In this document: in pieces, positions 1 to 11,495 of the stretch | How positions within the stretch are numbered: position 1 is the stretch's first letter | Layout: the number at the start of each line of letters is the position of its first letter | Origin: Siphonodentalium dalli | Taxonomy: Eukaryota; Mollusca; Scaphopoda; Gadilida; Siphonodentaliidae | Length of the DNA stretch: 64,000 nt | Assembly: GCA_032622095.1 (NCBI GenBank) | Contig: CP136066.1 | Location: 155,397,152 to 155,461,151 of the forward strand | Direction of reading: 5' to 3' | The notes under the pieces: model-generated | Database searches by the model: none | The model's input: only the letters and a program-made list of their open reading frames with translations | Told to the model about the DNA's origin: nothing | Made by a program: the position numbers and the translations under genes

Positions 1-800
1 TTCCGAAATTTCCAGTTGTTATGCATCCGTAAATAAGTTCTGATCCTTTGAATGGGTACATATTGAGCATCTGCTGATTATTTATTTATAGACTTTTTTT
101 TGTGATCACAATAAATTTCTATTGCTTTTGAAGTTAGAGGGTCTGATTACTCTGATAGCTTGACGACTTTGATAGAAAATATATGCAGTTAAAACGATCT
201 GCTAATTACAATATCTTACATATACACTTCTAAATTATAGACCTATATGGCTAAAGTACATGTAGATAAATCAGTGTTCCTACATTGAAATTATTTACTG
301 AATTTTCCCCATAGCAGGTACCGGCCCCATTCCCCCATCAATTTTAGGTAACATCCAGGTTGTTCGCCTAAAATTTGCAGGCATAAAAATATACAACAGT
401 CTATTATGTATCTGTTCAGAGGGATATTCAGGAAATATAAGGAGACAACAAACAGAAGAACATATAATACAGATGCAGAAGGATTCCTTGACATTGATGG
501 GAATTTCAGTGAATTGTTGAAATAGTAAGTTTGACATGGCCGTTTGTTGAACTTATTATTTAAACATTTCCAAAGGGAAATACTCGTCAATGACAAGCCT
601 TGAAATAGTATGTCTGTCATTTGCAGAATGAGGTCCCCATAGGGTGAATTTGGTGATGCTAGCCCGCTATGTGGGGTAGCATCACTAAATTCACCCTCTG
701 GGGACCTCATTCTGCAAATGACAGACACACTATTTCAAGGCTTGGTCAATGACTATATAGTAAAGAAAGGGTTAATCTGTGTTTATTTGTGATTTTGCAG
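1..800 (+). other. Intron of the DNAJA1-like gene (upstream part)
   Basis: This stretch lies upstream of the first visible DNAJA1-like exon and ends in a good 3' splice site (GTGATTTTGCAG at 789-800). The earlier exons, coding for the J domain, the G/F region and the first CxxCxGxG motif, must lie left of the window. Apart from the palindrome at 595-743 I see no coding sequence here. Confidence 0.8.
595..743. repeat. Fold-back MITE, GAATGAGGTCCCC family
   Basis: This is a near-perfect inverted repeat. AAGCCTTGAAATAG at the left returns as CTATTTCAAGGCTT at the right, and the arms carry GCAGAATGAGGTCCCC and GGGGACCTCATTCTGC. The loop is only a few bases, around 661-676. Related copies occur at 2728-2856, 3042-3148, 11231-11332 and in the 16851-17635 cluster, so it is a dispersed non-coding family. 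As part of the DNAJA1-like pre-mRNA it would fold into a long hairpin. Confidence 0.85.
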
Positions 801-1028
801 GGAGAGGAGGTAAAGCAGGTTGTGTTGATAAGTGTGGTACATGTAAAGGATCTGGCATGCAAGTGAGAATCCATCAACTGGCTCCAGGAATGGTTCAACA
901 GATACAGAGTATATGTCACGATTGTCAAGGCAAAGGAGAGCGAATCAGTCCCAAAAACAGATGTAAGAAATGTGAGGGCCGGAAAGTGAATCGAGAACGG
1001 AAGATACTTGAAGTTCATATCGACAAAG
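801..1028 (+). CDS. DNAJA1: DNAJA1-like co-chaperone, zinc-finger exon
   Basis: This internal exon has 76 codons, with splice phase 1 at both ends (TTTTGCAG|GGAGAGG and GACAAAG|GTAAGAAC). The family is type I (class A) DnaJ/Hsp40, cytosolic co-chaperones that deliver clients to Hsc70 and stimulate its ATPase. The exon encodes three of the four CxxCxGxG-type zinc-binding repeats: [16 protein letters not shown] and CKKCEGRK. Between them lies the conserved GMVQQIQS segment, and it ends [10 protein letters not shown]. Remembered family sequences match DNAJA1 (GMQ-RIHQ, GERISPK) better than DNAJA2. The J domain and first zinc motif are outside the window. Assignment to the DNAJA class is very secure; A1 rather than A4 is likely but needs a tree. 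Confidence 0.96.
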
Positions 1029-1048
1029 GTAAGAACTTGTGATTATTA

Positions 1049-1636
1049 TACCCCCGCAACGAAGTTAGGGGGGGTATACTGGAGTCAGCTTGTCCGTCCG
1101 TGGACACAAATTTGTCCAGAGTTTTTCTCAGTCATTTTTTGATCAATTTCCGTGAAACTTGGCACAGACATCAACCACCATGGGAACCTGTGCACCTGTG
1201 ATTATGACGTCTGTCGGACTTTTTTTTTTTAGTTATTCCCCCTTTTTCGACTTAGAAAATTTTCGCAACATGTATACTTTTGTCCGAGCTTTTATTCCTA
1301 CATTTTTCGGTCAATTTTTTAAAAACGTGGCACAGATATTTAGTACCATTGGAACCTGTGCACCTGCGATTATGACGTCTGTCCGACATTTTTTGTGTGG
1401 AGTTATTCCCCTTTTTCGACTTAGAAATTTTTTCGCAACATACATAATTTTGTCCAAGCTTTTATTCCTACAATTTTCGGTCAATAGGTTTAAGATTAGG
1501 GTTATGGTTCTCCACCTACAATGGGAACTGTTATTTTATTATTTTAACTAAATGTTTACTGACATGTGAAACATCTTAGTATTTTTTAAAAAGGGGGGTA
1601 TCCGTAGTCCCATTGGGACAGTCACACCTCTAGTTA
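1049..1636 (+). mobile_element. Dispersed non-coding repeat, 'ATACCCCCGCAACGAAG' type
   Basis: The element starts TATACCCCCGCAACGAAGTT and ends near GGGACAGTCACACCTCTAGTT. A second copy lies in the opposite orientation at 15674-16446. The interior has repeated blocks around TCCTACATTTTTCGGTCAAT and CGACTTAGAAA, and a CCGTCCGTGGAC motif near the start. It has no credible reading frame. It looks like a non-autonomous element in the DNAJA1-like intron; its class is unknown to me. Confidence 0.75.
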
Positions 1637-2099
1637 AAGATGGTATGTATTATATTTTCATCAACTTTTTACGTCAAGATATCATTCTTATCCCCACTCC
1701 CAGAAGACCGAACGTGTTATTCCACTCTCAAGATGTATCCTACTCTCAGCACTACATCATGACATCATAATTTTGCTTCATTCAGTTTCCTTGCGTGTTA
1801 TTTTAACAGAAAAGGCTGGTTGTGATGAGATGTGAGGATTATTTTCACTCTGCTAGCACCTCGTAAAATATTTTGCACCTCGTGCATATTTTCAGTGTTC
1901 AATTGCCTACTTTAAAACAATATTTTGTTTTCAAATCATAATGTACTGAACAGTTGATTTGGGCTGTGATGTTGGAAATTCATGCATGATAATCATACTA
2001 TTTTTCATTTTGCGTGACACTTGTCATAATTTTCACAATTGAAGGTGAACAGAATGTATGTTCTCCAGTGTTTTATAGAGTACAGATAAGCACTGTTAA

Positions 2100-2491
2100 C
2101 CCTTTACCCAACAGAACGGCCCTGTGCCAATGCATTCTCTTATATATGCGAGTCGACCATAGGTCGCCTCGCATATATAAGAGAATGCATTGGCTTAACA
2201 CATTAAAAATTATAAAATTGTTAAAGAATGTAAGAAAAAATGGTAAAAAGTGTTAAAAAAAAGATTTTTTTAGGCCAATGCATTCTCTTATATATGCGAG
2301 GCGACCTATGGTCGACTCGCATATATAAGAGAATGCATTGGCACAGGGCATAACTGTAACTATCACAATGTGGTCAAGGAGCCGGTTCCAATGATATCCA
2401 TATTTGTATGGTTCTATTGAGACAGACCGAAGATATTTTAGGCTGTTGAAGCTTTATTTGGCCGGTTTTGGCCGTTTTGTTGGGTAAAGGG
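2100..2491. mobile_element. TTAA-flanked MITE with nested 68-bp palindromes
   Basis: The flanks are TTAA at 2096-2099 and 2492-2495. Terminal inverted repeats begin CCCTTTACCCAACAG and return as TGTTGGGTAAAGGG. Inside are two long palindromes (about 2125-2192 and 2273-2343) built on CCAATGCATTCTCTTATATATGCGAG. They are also inverted relative to each other. TTAA duplication is the known signature of piggyBac-type insertion; the CCCTTT end is compatible. No coding capacity is seen. Confidence 0.75.
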
Positions 2492-2727
2492 TTAAACTAA
2501 TTAAACTATTACTGCAGACACCCTGTCTTATAGCATCCATCATCTCCTCCCACTAGTGAATCTGTGTGGTAATCTCATTTTTTCCCCCCACCAACTGGAA
2601 CATTTTTCAAACTCATGCATTAAAATCGGACAATATTCAAAGCATGCTGTGATGCTCATAACTGAAGATATTTTAGTCTAATAATAATTATATCTAATTC
2701 CCACTCAAACATTGGATACAATTAGCC

Positions 2728-2856
2728 AAGCCTTGAAATAATGTATCTGCAATTTGCAGAATAAGGTCCCCAGAGGGGTAATTTAGTGATGCTACTCCTC
2801 GCAGCATGCTAACATAACTAAATTCACCCTCTGGGGACCTCATTCTGTTTAGGCTT
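2728..2856. repeat. Fold-back MITE, GAATGAGGTCCCC family (degenerate)
   Basis: AAGCCTTGAAATA at the left and CTCATTCTGTTTAGGCTT at the right share the inverted arms of the copy at 595-743. The arms are more diverged. Confidence 0.7.
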
Positions 2857-3041
2857 CAACTTCTGGGAAGTATCTATAGCCTCAAATTAACATCTTTTTT
2901 AGTTACTTTATCCCTTTTGTTCAGTTTCTATATCACCTAATTTGCAGAAGATAAAATGCATAAGCAAGGAGTTTAATTGGTCAACATCACCAACTTCAAC
3001 TGGGGAACTTCAATCTAAACCTATGTCTCCCATAGAAGTTT

Positions 3042-3148
3042 AGGCCTGAGTAGAATGAGGTTCCCATAGGGTGAATTTGGTTATTCTAGCCCGCTATGCG
3101 GGATAGCGTCACTAAATTCACCTTCTGGGACCTTTTTTAGCCAAGCCT
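3042..3148. repeat. Fold-back MITE, GAATGAGGTCCCC family (short)
   Basis: The left arm GAATGAGGTTCCCATAGGG pairs with the right arm CACCTTCTGGGACC. It has the same AGCCCGCTATG loop region as the copy at 595-743. Confidence 0.65.
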
Positions 3149-3194
3149 AAACATCGCATGGAGTGAACTTGGATTTGAAGTTATGTGAAGCACA

Positions 3195-3539
3195 CTGGTA
3201 GGGTGACCAACTAGAAATTGAGAATACTCTTGCTCAAAGTAGGTATTTTCATGAATATTAATCCAAATTGACAACACACACAGTCAATCTTATATATTAA
3301 TTAAAACCAATGACTCTCAATGATGAAATCAATTGTGTTAATTTATCATCGATAGTTGCGTCCCGAATCGAGATGTAAATATTTGCAATTGAGCGTAGTT
3401 CAGGCGATGTTTTCTATGGAGTGGTCTGGTCGATTTCTTTGAAATTTTTGTAGAATGCTACATTCCAGGTTGACATAGTGCCTGGGTTCTAACTTCTAAA
3501 TATCGCCCACCGAAATAAGTCCGTAATATGTCTTTAGAC
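3195..3539 (+). repeat. Dispersed repeat shared with 59425-59782
   Basis: The segment aligns base by base, with scattered changes, to 59425-59782 in the same orientation. Shared stretches include TTGAGCGTAGTTCAGGCG, GTGTTTTCTATGGAGT-like text and AAGTCCGTAATATGTCTTTA at the end. There is no open frame and no inverted ends that I can see, so it could be the 3' part of a LINE or a SINE. Its function is unknown. Confidence 0.8.
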
Positions 3540-3596
3540 CTCAGTAGTGGGGAAATATTATGTTCCTTCTCTTTAGATGGAGATTTGTTCATTGAA

Positions 3597-4187
3597 CATT
3601 TATTGTCCCCCGAAAAATTTATTTTTGGGGGACAATAGAAACGGGCTCCGTCCGTCCGTCCGTTCGTCTGTCCGTCACACTTTTGAGCACCTTCATGGTG
3701 TAATCATCTCCTCTTACAGATTTCATCCCAGAGATTTGAAACTTCAGAATATTGTTGCCCATATATTGAAGATGTGCAACATTTATATAGATGACGGAAT
3801 TTTTTTTTTTGGACAGAATTATTAACCCTTTTCGACTTAGAAAATTTCAACATTTTTTATAATTTTCTGTATGAGGGTACCTTCATGGTGTAATCAACTC
3901 CTCCTACAGTTTTGATCGTAGATATTTGAAACATTCTTTATAATTTTCTGTATGAGGGTACCTTCATGGTTTAATCAACTCCTCCTACAGTTTTGATCGT
4001 AGATATTTGAAACTTCAGAGTATTGTTATCCACATATTGGAGATGTGCAACATGTATATAGATGACGGAAAAAATATTTTTTTACGGAGTTATTGACCCT
4101 TTTCGACTCAGAAAATTACAACATTTTTTTTAATTTCTTTAACAAAGCGGCATCGACTTGCCACGTTTTCGGGGGACACTATGGTCT
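3597..4187 (+). mobile_element. Dispersed non-coding repeat, 'TGTCCCCCGAAAAATTTA' type
   Basis: The 5' end is a short hairpin, GTCCCCCGAAAAATT then AATTTATTTTTGGGGGAC. It is followed by a CCGTCCGTCCGTTCG run. The 3' end has CGTTTTCGGGGGACACTATGG, so the ends are partly inverted. The body contains a ~79 bp tandem duplication (about 3855-4013). A truncated relative lies at 11398-11495. It is non-coding. Confidence 0.75.
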
Positions 4188-4219
4188 ACTGACCTTTTAT
4201 TTTGTTTTATTAATTGCAG

Positions 4220-4450
4220 GAATGAAGGATGGTCAGCAGATTCGTTTTACTGGTGAAGGGGACCAGGATCCAGATATGGAGCCAGGTGATATCGTAGTCG
4301 TTCTAGATGAGAAGGAACACGAGATATTCAGGCGCCATGCCAAGGATCTGGTGATGGAAATGGACATTCTTCTTGTTGAGGCACTCTGTGGATTCCAGAA
4401 AGTCATCCGAACATTAGATGAGAGAGATCTTGTGATAACTTCTCACCCAG
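4220..4450 (+). CDS. DNAJA1: DNAJA1-like co-chaperone, C-terminal domain I exon
   Basis: This exon has 77 codons, with phase 1 at both ends (TAATTGCAG|GAATGAAG and CACCCAG|GTAAGATT). It continues directly from the zinc-finger exon: the split glycine codon is restored and the frame stays open. It encodes the substrate-binding beta-sandwich with landmark segments [34 protein letters not shown] and VITSHPG, all typical of DNAJA1. An AT-rich intron of 3.2 kb precedes it and one of 5.0 kb follows. Confidence 0.96.
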
Positions 4451-6112
4451 GTAAGATTTTCATGCTACTGCTAGGCATATGACAGCCTGGATGTCACGCG
4501 TTATGAAGTCAACATTTTCATAGATAAGTCATAACCTTAGCTCTCACTGCACCGCTGTATCAATTATTATAATGCATGTGACCCAGCCTTGAAATAGCAT
4601 GTCTGTCATAAATATATTAAAAATAATAATTTAATTTTCGAGTCACCAATTTTTTATTTGTAGGGCCTCGGTATTCGGTATTAATAACAATCTATGACAT
4701 AAAATATGTTTAAAATACTACAATTCATCACCATTGTCTCAGAGGGTGCCCATAGAGTAATAGAAAAAGACTGAAATCATAGAAAAATTTCCTACGTCTT
4801 GCTCCCAGAATGCAACAGAATTCAAACTAACATATAGAGATATTCCCCTTCCATTGAAAATTATAGACTTTGCAGTACAATCCTGATGAAACTTAAGCAC
4901 AGAAAACATGTCGGTTTCTCAACAAAAACAACATGTTCACAGTTTATTACACCGGATAAGTTGATAATAAATGTTTTGGAGCTTCCTTTGGCATATATTT
5001 TATATAATGTTCACAATTATTAAGTGGACCTTTAAATCCTGACCCATCTGTTGTCAATATGGTAGTTCTCCAAGAAAACATTTAGTTCCTTTTTGTCAGG
5101 TAATTATATACTTAGACCTCAATGAAAATAATTTTATCAATGCGTTAACTAGAAGATCTCTATCGAGTCGGAATTCTGTATGAAATTTATTAACTGAGTG
5201 CATTAAATTTGATTCGAGCTGAGCTTCAGCTCGAATTGAATGTAGTGGACATAGTCAGGCAGGTACAGATTGTTGATAGTATGATAACTTGATCAAATAT
5301 TAACTGATTTTGTTGATATTCAGTGTATGAGACTTGCTTAGTGTTGTGATTTGAGAGCCATATCTGTTTAACACTTATTACTTAATATTGTTGAACACCT
5401 GGTGACAAGATTTCATGTCTCCACCTTAACATCGCTGGTGGCATGTTTTGATTTTGATTTTAATATAAAATCACATGTTTTAATTGAAAAGATCTTGTCA
5501 AATGCTTGCACCAACAAACTCATTTGGAAGGAAGTTGAGAAGTTCATAGTGGGACAATTACAAAATACAGGCATTCATATCAGTTCTCACCTGAATATGT
5601 GTGTCTCTGCTAATTTTATACCTGGATTTTCAAGATTTTATGCCTACCTGGTGCGATAAATTTTCTATATATGGTGATGAGAAACAGGATATTGACTCAA
5701 GGTGTGATGACATATGTCACGCTAATGCCTCATTAAATATTTCAAGTCATGTTTCTATAGTAAGTAAATGCTTTTCTTGATCAGACGAACATTTCAGTCA
5801 GATATATGATGGAAAGTTTTATAAATGTTCATTACCTGTTGTTTTGACGTTATCTGTAGACTACAATAGGTGTTTGCCGGTGCAACATCACAGGTATTCA
5901 ATAGACAAATCACTAAGTATTAAAGAGTTAAAGTGAGAAAAGTTAGTGATTTTATAAAAGCTTGATATAATTTCTCCACAATAAATTCATGCATTGGTGT
6001 CTTTACATTTTGCTCAATTACTGAAGGTTAAATTCATGAAATATTCCCCCCATGCTGCAGCATGATAACTATGAGCAAAATTTATTATTCCTATGTTGTG
6101 TACAGTAATGCT
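4451..6112 (+). other. DNAJA1-like intron, no recognisable feature
   Basis: The sequence is AT-rich intronic DNA. I read it on both strands and found no conserved protein segment, strong inverted repeat or array. Confidence 0.6.
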
Positions 6113-9100
6113 CTAATTAATCGACTCCTTAACCACAGCAGAATTATGGTTAACTTTTCAGGATTTAGTCGGAAATATGGCTTGTTGCCATTTATCGGAA
6201 AGCTCTCGCCGAGAGCTTTCCGATGAATGGCAACAAGCCATATTTCCGACTAAATCCTGAAAAGTTAACCATAATTCTGCTGTGGTTAAGGACACACGAC
6301 ACAATCGTTTCGACGATTCTGCGACCAATTCCACGATTCTGCGGCTTGACAACCACGGTGCTGCGGCAGTTCAACGATTCTGCGGCCTTATTATACGTGA
6401 TATTTTATGACAAACATAGATAAAGAGGCCTTTTACTGAATTGGGACGATAAAAGTGGGCTTCTTCTTGCATGCATCGTGTAGAGTAGACTTTGCAGGTC
6501 CACCAGGTTAATTCACGGAATACATACGAAGATGAGATCTATACATAAAATGAGTCACAATCGGCTCGGTCAAGTCTGGATAATCCGATCAAACCGCGAA
6601 CCGATCGCAAAAAGTAATTTCTTGGGCTACAAGGGGACATTAACGGTGCGAAAATTAACATCCAACGTAAGCTTTGATAAGCATAAATGTATTATTTGTC
6701 AAATTCGTACCCCCGTTGACGCAATATTCATTTAAACTATACACAGAAATGCAGTAACGGTGTCAACTATTTGACAACGCCCCGCTTCGACCATGACAAC
6801 GACGATTGGGCGACTCGTTGAACGGTAATTTTCATTTGTATACGATGTATCGGTCACTGCACTGTCATCGGACAGCTTATTTATGCGTATAAGCCCGTGT
6901 ATGCTGCATCAATAAATGTTTGGAACAGTGCCTTCGTTGTACAATGCACATGTCCTGGATTCAATACAGTACTGTGTATTTACTGCATGATCCCCACATG
7001 TGAAGCTATAGAGACCAAGTCACATAAGAGATATAGTGGATTGGACAAAGCGTGACACACATGCTCGTGTAAAAATATATGTTGATACGGGTCGTAAACC
7101 CAAGCCAACCACTGACTATTGACTAAAATGAGTATGTTGGACTAGTATGCATATAGTATGAATTTTATTTGATACATTGTTTTGAAAACTGTACAAATAT
7201 TTATCGACAACACGAATTTTGTATTTTCGCACTCCGGCTAATCTTCAGCCGTAACATTACTTCGTACTCGATAGACTTTCATATAGACTATAGAAACAGC
7301 CATATGCGTGCGACGTGACCGTGACCTTGAAATCGGGTCAATTCAAGGTCAAATCGAGAATTTTGATGGGATTTTCACGAAATTTGATACATTGGGTTAC
7401 TTTTGTCCACTGAGTGTTTTGGACGGGTCAAATCGTGACCCCGACCTGACCTTCAAAATGATCAATTCAAGGTCAAGTCGGGTAAAACCGGATGGATTTC
7501 GACGGGCACGTTTGTCGGGTACTTTTGTCCGGGCAGTGTTTTGGACTGGTCAAATCGTGACCCCACTTGACCTTGACCTTCAAAATGGACAATTCAAGGT
7601 CAAAGCCCGGACGAAGTCGGGTCACCTTCTAATATCTATATAAAAGCTGAGTGTGTGTGTCTTTCTGTAACTATGTCATGCTTTACGATGCGTTCAAAAT
7701 ATATGACCCTCATATCCATTGCGCCCAATTTTTTATCATTTTCTGCACCACATCTTAGAATAAGCGAGATCACCGAGTCGCGGCCATATTGGATTACCCA
7801 GACCCCATTCCGCGGTTTAAGTCTACGTGTCAAAGTTCTGGAGGTGCATTCCATATAATGATTTTTTAATATTCATGAAATACATGTCCGCGTTCACGGA
7901 AAATATATAGCGGTAATTAAGGACGGATGATATAAATGATTTATATAGAGGATCCCCAACGAGAAATGTTGGGATATAACATTTTATAAAACGAGTTTGA
8001 TAACTTTCTTTATACCCTTTTTTAAAATATCAAAATCTTTAAAAAGAAGCTGAAAATGCATGCACAATGGATATATTTACGGTGTCGGCCGAGACGCTAC
8101 ACAAAGGTATACGACAGAATAGCGCACTCTGGCTGGCGACGAAAAAATATAGTCCCCCAATTTGCCTCTTTGTTTTTGTATCTATTTTCGTCAATGCAAA
8201 GGAGTTGGGACCAAAATTTCCAATATCTAATGTTGGTGTCATGCGCGGCTTTTCGAAAGTACTATTAATCCGCGCGGTCATTGCGGGTGTGATGTCAAGT
8301 ATCCCGGGAAGCACGCACATATTCATCATTAGTGGATATAAGGAAATATGCAATATTAGGATCTTTTAATGATACAATATATACAACTTTGCCAAAGTGA
8401 AAAAAAACACATTTAAAATGGAACATTATTTTGTCTTGAATGTGTCTTTACTTCCTCTTGTGTTGTGGTAAGGAAATCAATATTATTTTTGTTAATCCGT
8501 CTTTTTAGCTCGTTTTCCTTCTTAAAATATGATTATGTGATAAAGTGGATTTCAAATTCGTCCCAGTTATTTGCAAAATAATTTATTAACCTTGTCCATT
8601 TTAAAGTCAGCTTGAAAAAACACATTAGAGATTATCTATCCCTCCCCATTTCCATTTAAATCATGTAATGTGTGGTGCACATATATGGAAATTAAACATG
8701 TACAGTATAGCAATATACGATTCGACATTACGTTATTTTCCTCAGCTGGCTCCAAATAAAAGAGTCTTAATCTCGTAGGCTTGAGGTCGTGTGATTCATA
8801 TGCGTATTCATGTCTATAGCGAGCGTGCCATTCATTAGAAAACGACTTCTCGTGAGCACAAGTTAATGAAATTTCAATTGCTGGTCGCACAATCTTCGTT
8901 GTCATAGTCGACTCATCCGCGTTGTCAATTGAATGCGATGATACCCCCGCAAATATGGACACAGCGCCATCAATCACAGAACTGAGGTTAACATCAGTTG
9001 TGAAAAATCACCCAAAGACGTATGGCTAAGTTATTATTTGGTTTCCACTCAATTTTATAGGACATTATATATTTTTTCTAAACTCTGAAGACGAATTTCA

Positions 9101-9433
9101 CTGAGTGATGTGTGTAAAACCAGAACAACCGGTCTATTTGTGTCAAAGATTATGTATTGTTGTGCTAACTGTCTAGTGCTGAACTCTCTATCGATTATCG
9201 AATCGAAGATCGCCGTACCTAATAGAAATATAATATATGGTACATATACCTACATATTTCTGGATTTATTCATTCTTTAATTTTTTTTTTAGTTTTTATC
9301 GCATCGGCCTGGTCGCAGAATCGTTAAATTGCCGCAGCACCGTGGTTGTCAAGCCGCAGAATCGTGGAATTGGTCGCAGAATCGTTGAAACGATTGTGTC
9401 GTGTGAAGGAGTCGATTAATTAGAGCATTACTG
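6113..9433. mobile_element. Palindromic TA-flanked MITE, interrupted by a 3.1-kb element
   Basis: The left end is TA|CAGTAATGCTCTAATTAATC and the right end GATTAATTAGAGCATTACTG|TA. Intact relatives of about 200-215 bp lie at 10246-10458, 13578-13786 and 15302-15502, with a truncated one at 35967-36113. All are nearly perfect fold-backs with a GGAAAGCTCTC centre. TA target duplication and CAGT ends are typical of Tc1/mariner-type MITEs. The interruption is the element at 6293-9405. Confidence 0.85.
6293..9405. mobile_element. 3.1-kb TIR element with 5-bp target duplication (CAC ends)
   Basis: The terminal inverted repeats are about 95 bp, beginning CACACGACACAATCGTTTC and returning as GAAACGATTGTGTCGTGTG. 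They contain three copies of an ACGATTCTGCGG-like motif. The insertion duplicated AAGGA (6288-6292 and 9406-9410), a site present once in the uninterrupted MITE copies. Five-base duplications with CAC termini are known for the Transib group, so that is one candidate. The interior has no transposase I can recognise. It does contain GGTCAATTCAAGGTCAA direct repeats at about 7308-7620, so it is probably non-autonomous or strongly decayed. Confidence 0.85.
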
Positions 9434-9478
9434 TATATAGCCATGCTACAATTTTAATTTTCTCATTTTTTTCTGCAG

Positions 9479-9798
9479 GAGATGTTGTGAAGCACGGAGA
9501 TATCAAATGCATTCTCAATGAGGGAATGCCAACATACAAGAGTCCGTTTGAAAAAGGACGCTTGGCTATAAAATTCAACGTTATATTCCCCGACAAGAGC
9601 TGGATTCCTTCAGAAAAACTGAAACATGTTGAAAAACTCTTACCAGCACGTGATGAAGTGATTATTCCAGATGAAGCAGAGGAGTGTAATTTGATGGAAT
9701 TTTCTGCATCTCAGCACGGTGAGCGAATTGAAGCATACGATTCTGATGACGAGATGGGAGGACAACAAGGACAGAGAGTACAATGTGCATCTCATTAA
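9479..9798 (+). CDS. DNAJA1: DNAJA1-like co-chaperone, last coding exon with CaaX-type tail
   Basis: This terminal coding exon (TTTTTTCTGCAG|GAGATG) completes the split glycine codon and runs to TAA at 9796-9798. It encodes C-terminal domain II and the dimerisation region: VKHGDIKCILNEGMP, YKSPFEKGRLAIKF, and then an acidic tail ending QRVQCASH. The last four residues, C-A-S-H, sit where DNAJA proteins carry a farnesylated CaaX box (human DNAJA1 C-Q-T-S, DNAJA2 C-A-H-Q). Prenylation is therefore likely but inferred. The 5' third of the gene is outside the window. Confidence 0.97.
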
Positions 9799-9854
9799 TT
9801 TTATAGCTGATTAGGGCCACATTGTTTTGGATATATACTTTTATCGTGCAATGG

Positions 9855-9860
9855 AATAAA
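9855..9860 (+). terminator. AATAAA poly(A) signal of the DNAJA1-like gene
   Basis: A canonical AATAAA lies 57 bp after the stop codon. No other signal is closer. Confidence 0.7.
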
Positions 9861-10245
9861 TTTCCATATATTAAACTCTTCTGTGATGTAAAATGAGTAG
9901 CATATAATTATATCATTGTCTTACAGCACTAAGGATGTAAGTCGGTTTTTGGGCTAAATCGGATTTAAACTCGCAAACACTTTCCCGCCACCGCTTCAGC
10001 TTGTGTCAAAACATCACACCTCTAGCTCAAATATAACCTTGTTTTTTATCACCGATATATTTCTTTGACTTTAATCGAGTTTCTGGGTGATCTACGAATG
10101 AAAAATAGGGAGATGTGACCTTTTGATACTAAAACGTCTTTTCTTGACAACAAATACGAGTTTTTGCCGGAGCAATTTCGTTGCAACAACAATGTTTGCG
10201 TGATTACTCGCAGTATTTTAGGTCAGCTTGCCATCAAGTTATTTA

Positions 10246-10458
10246 CAGTAATGCCCTAAATAATCAAACTCCTTAACCACAGCAGAATTATGGGTAACTT
10301 TTCAGAATTTAGTCGGAAATATGGCTTGTTGCCATTCATCGGAAAGCTCTCACTGAGAGCTTTCCGATGAATGGCAACAAGCAATAATTCCGACTAAATC
10401 CTGAAAAGTTACCCATAATTCTCCTGTGGTTAAGGAGTCGATTATTAGGACATTACTG
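10246..10458. mobile_element. Palindromic TA-flanked MITE (CAGTAATGC family)
   Basis: The ends are TA|CAGTAATGCCC and GGACATTACTG|TA. The two arms, about 100 bp each, are almost fully complementary around a GGAAAGCTCTCACTGAGAG centre. It is the same family as 6113-9433. Confidence 0.88.
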
Positions 10459-11230
10459 TATTATCCAAGGGTGTGTTTTTTGCCTGTCTACAGACATTAG
10501 TTATACTTTAAATTAATAATATATTAAAATAAATTTTTTGTCTCCCGAAAAATTACCAAAATTGACTTACGTCCTATTTGCATGTTGTAAACTGGGACCA
10601 GTCTATAAGGTGATTGATTTTTTTCTAATCCACATCCTCATCTGAATGTTTAGAAAGCAGCTCATGTTGAAGCCATATTGAAAAAAGCCTCGGGGCGAAA
10701 ACAATAAATCTTTTTGTTAAGATTAGTTTTCTAGTTTAATTGGGTTAAAACAACAAATATATTTGAGTGACCAAAGATTTATAGAAATATGAGCATTACA
10801 TTTTGATGTTGAGAATAGTTGAAGGTACTTGATATGAAGAAGCGTAAAAACAATTTATACAGGAGTGGTGTTTGAAAAAGATAGGAGGGCTCAGGGAGCA
10901 ATTTTATGAGGGGCATCACAAGAATCAAGTTTCAGGATCTGAGGGCAGTGGTAGCCCTTGAGAAAACTTTGCATTTTATATCATGCGTTATTACTATGTA
11001 CATTTTACAACATCACTACTATGAATGTTGTACTTGATGTTGTGGTATGAAGCTAAAGCTTTTATGTGAATGGGTAACTTATAGCAGCCAGATATTAAGC
11101 CCATACATTTCATGTGTTGTCTTGTGGATTTGAATTTTTAACAATGATCATAGATACTTGATAGGTCTAATCTTGTCAAGTGGGCAATCAACCTCAGAAG
11201 CAAGGAACGGATTACCCACAGCAAGCAAAT

Positions 11231-11332
11231 TTCCAGAATGAGGTTCCCGGAGGGTAATTTAGTGACGTTATCCTGCATAGCAGGCTAGCATAGCTAAATT
11301 CACCCTCTGGGCACCTCATTCTGCTCAGGCCT
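11231..11332. repeat. Fold-back MITE, GAATGAGGTCCCC family
   Basis: The left arm CCAGAATGAGGTTCCC pairs with the right arm GGGCACCTCATTCTG. Its centre is similar to that of the copy at 2728. Confidence 0.7.
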
Positions 11333-11397
11333 CCTCTTCTCTGGAAAGTTTCTTTATCAAATTACTAGAGAAACTTCTTCACATTCATTCTATTTCT

Positions 11398-11495
11398 TTT
11401 TGTCCCCCGAAAAATTTATTTTTGGGGGACTATAGAAACGAGCTCTGTCCATCCGTTCGTCCGTCCGTTCGTCTGTCACACTTTTGAGTACAATG
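11398..11495 (+). repeat. Truncated 'TGTCCCCCGAAAAATTTA' repeat
   Basis: The first ~95 bp match the start of the element at 3597-4187 (GTCCCCCGAAAAATT hairpin, CCGTCCGTTCGTCTGTCACAC). The sequence then diverges. Confidence 0.75.

Noticed and set aside
5402-5659. 85-codon + strand frame in the DNAJA1-like intron
   Set aside because: No similarity to DNAJA or any domain I know, no splice sites that would fit the gene's phases.
6158-6423. Short frames on both strands in the MITE arms
   Set aside because: They arise from the palindrome: the same text is read on both strands.
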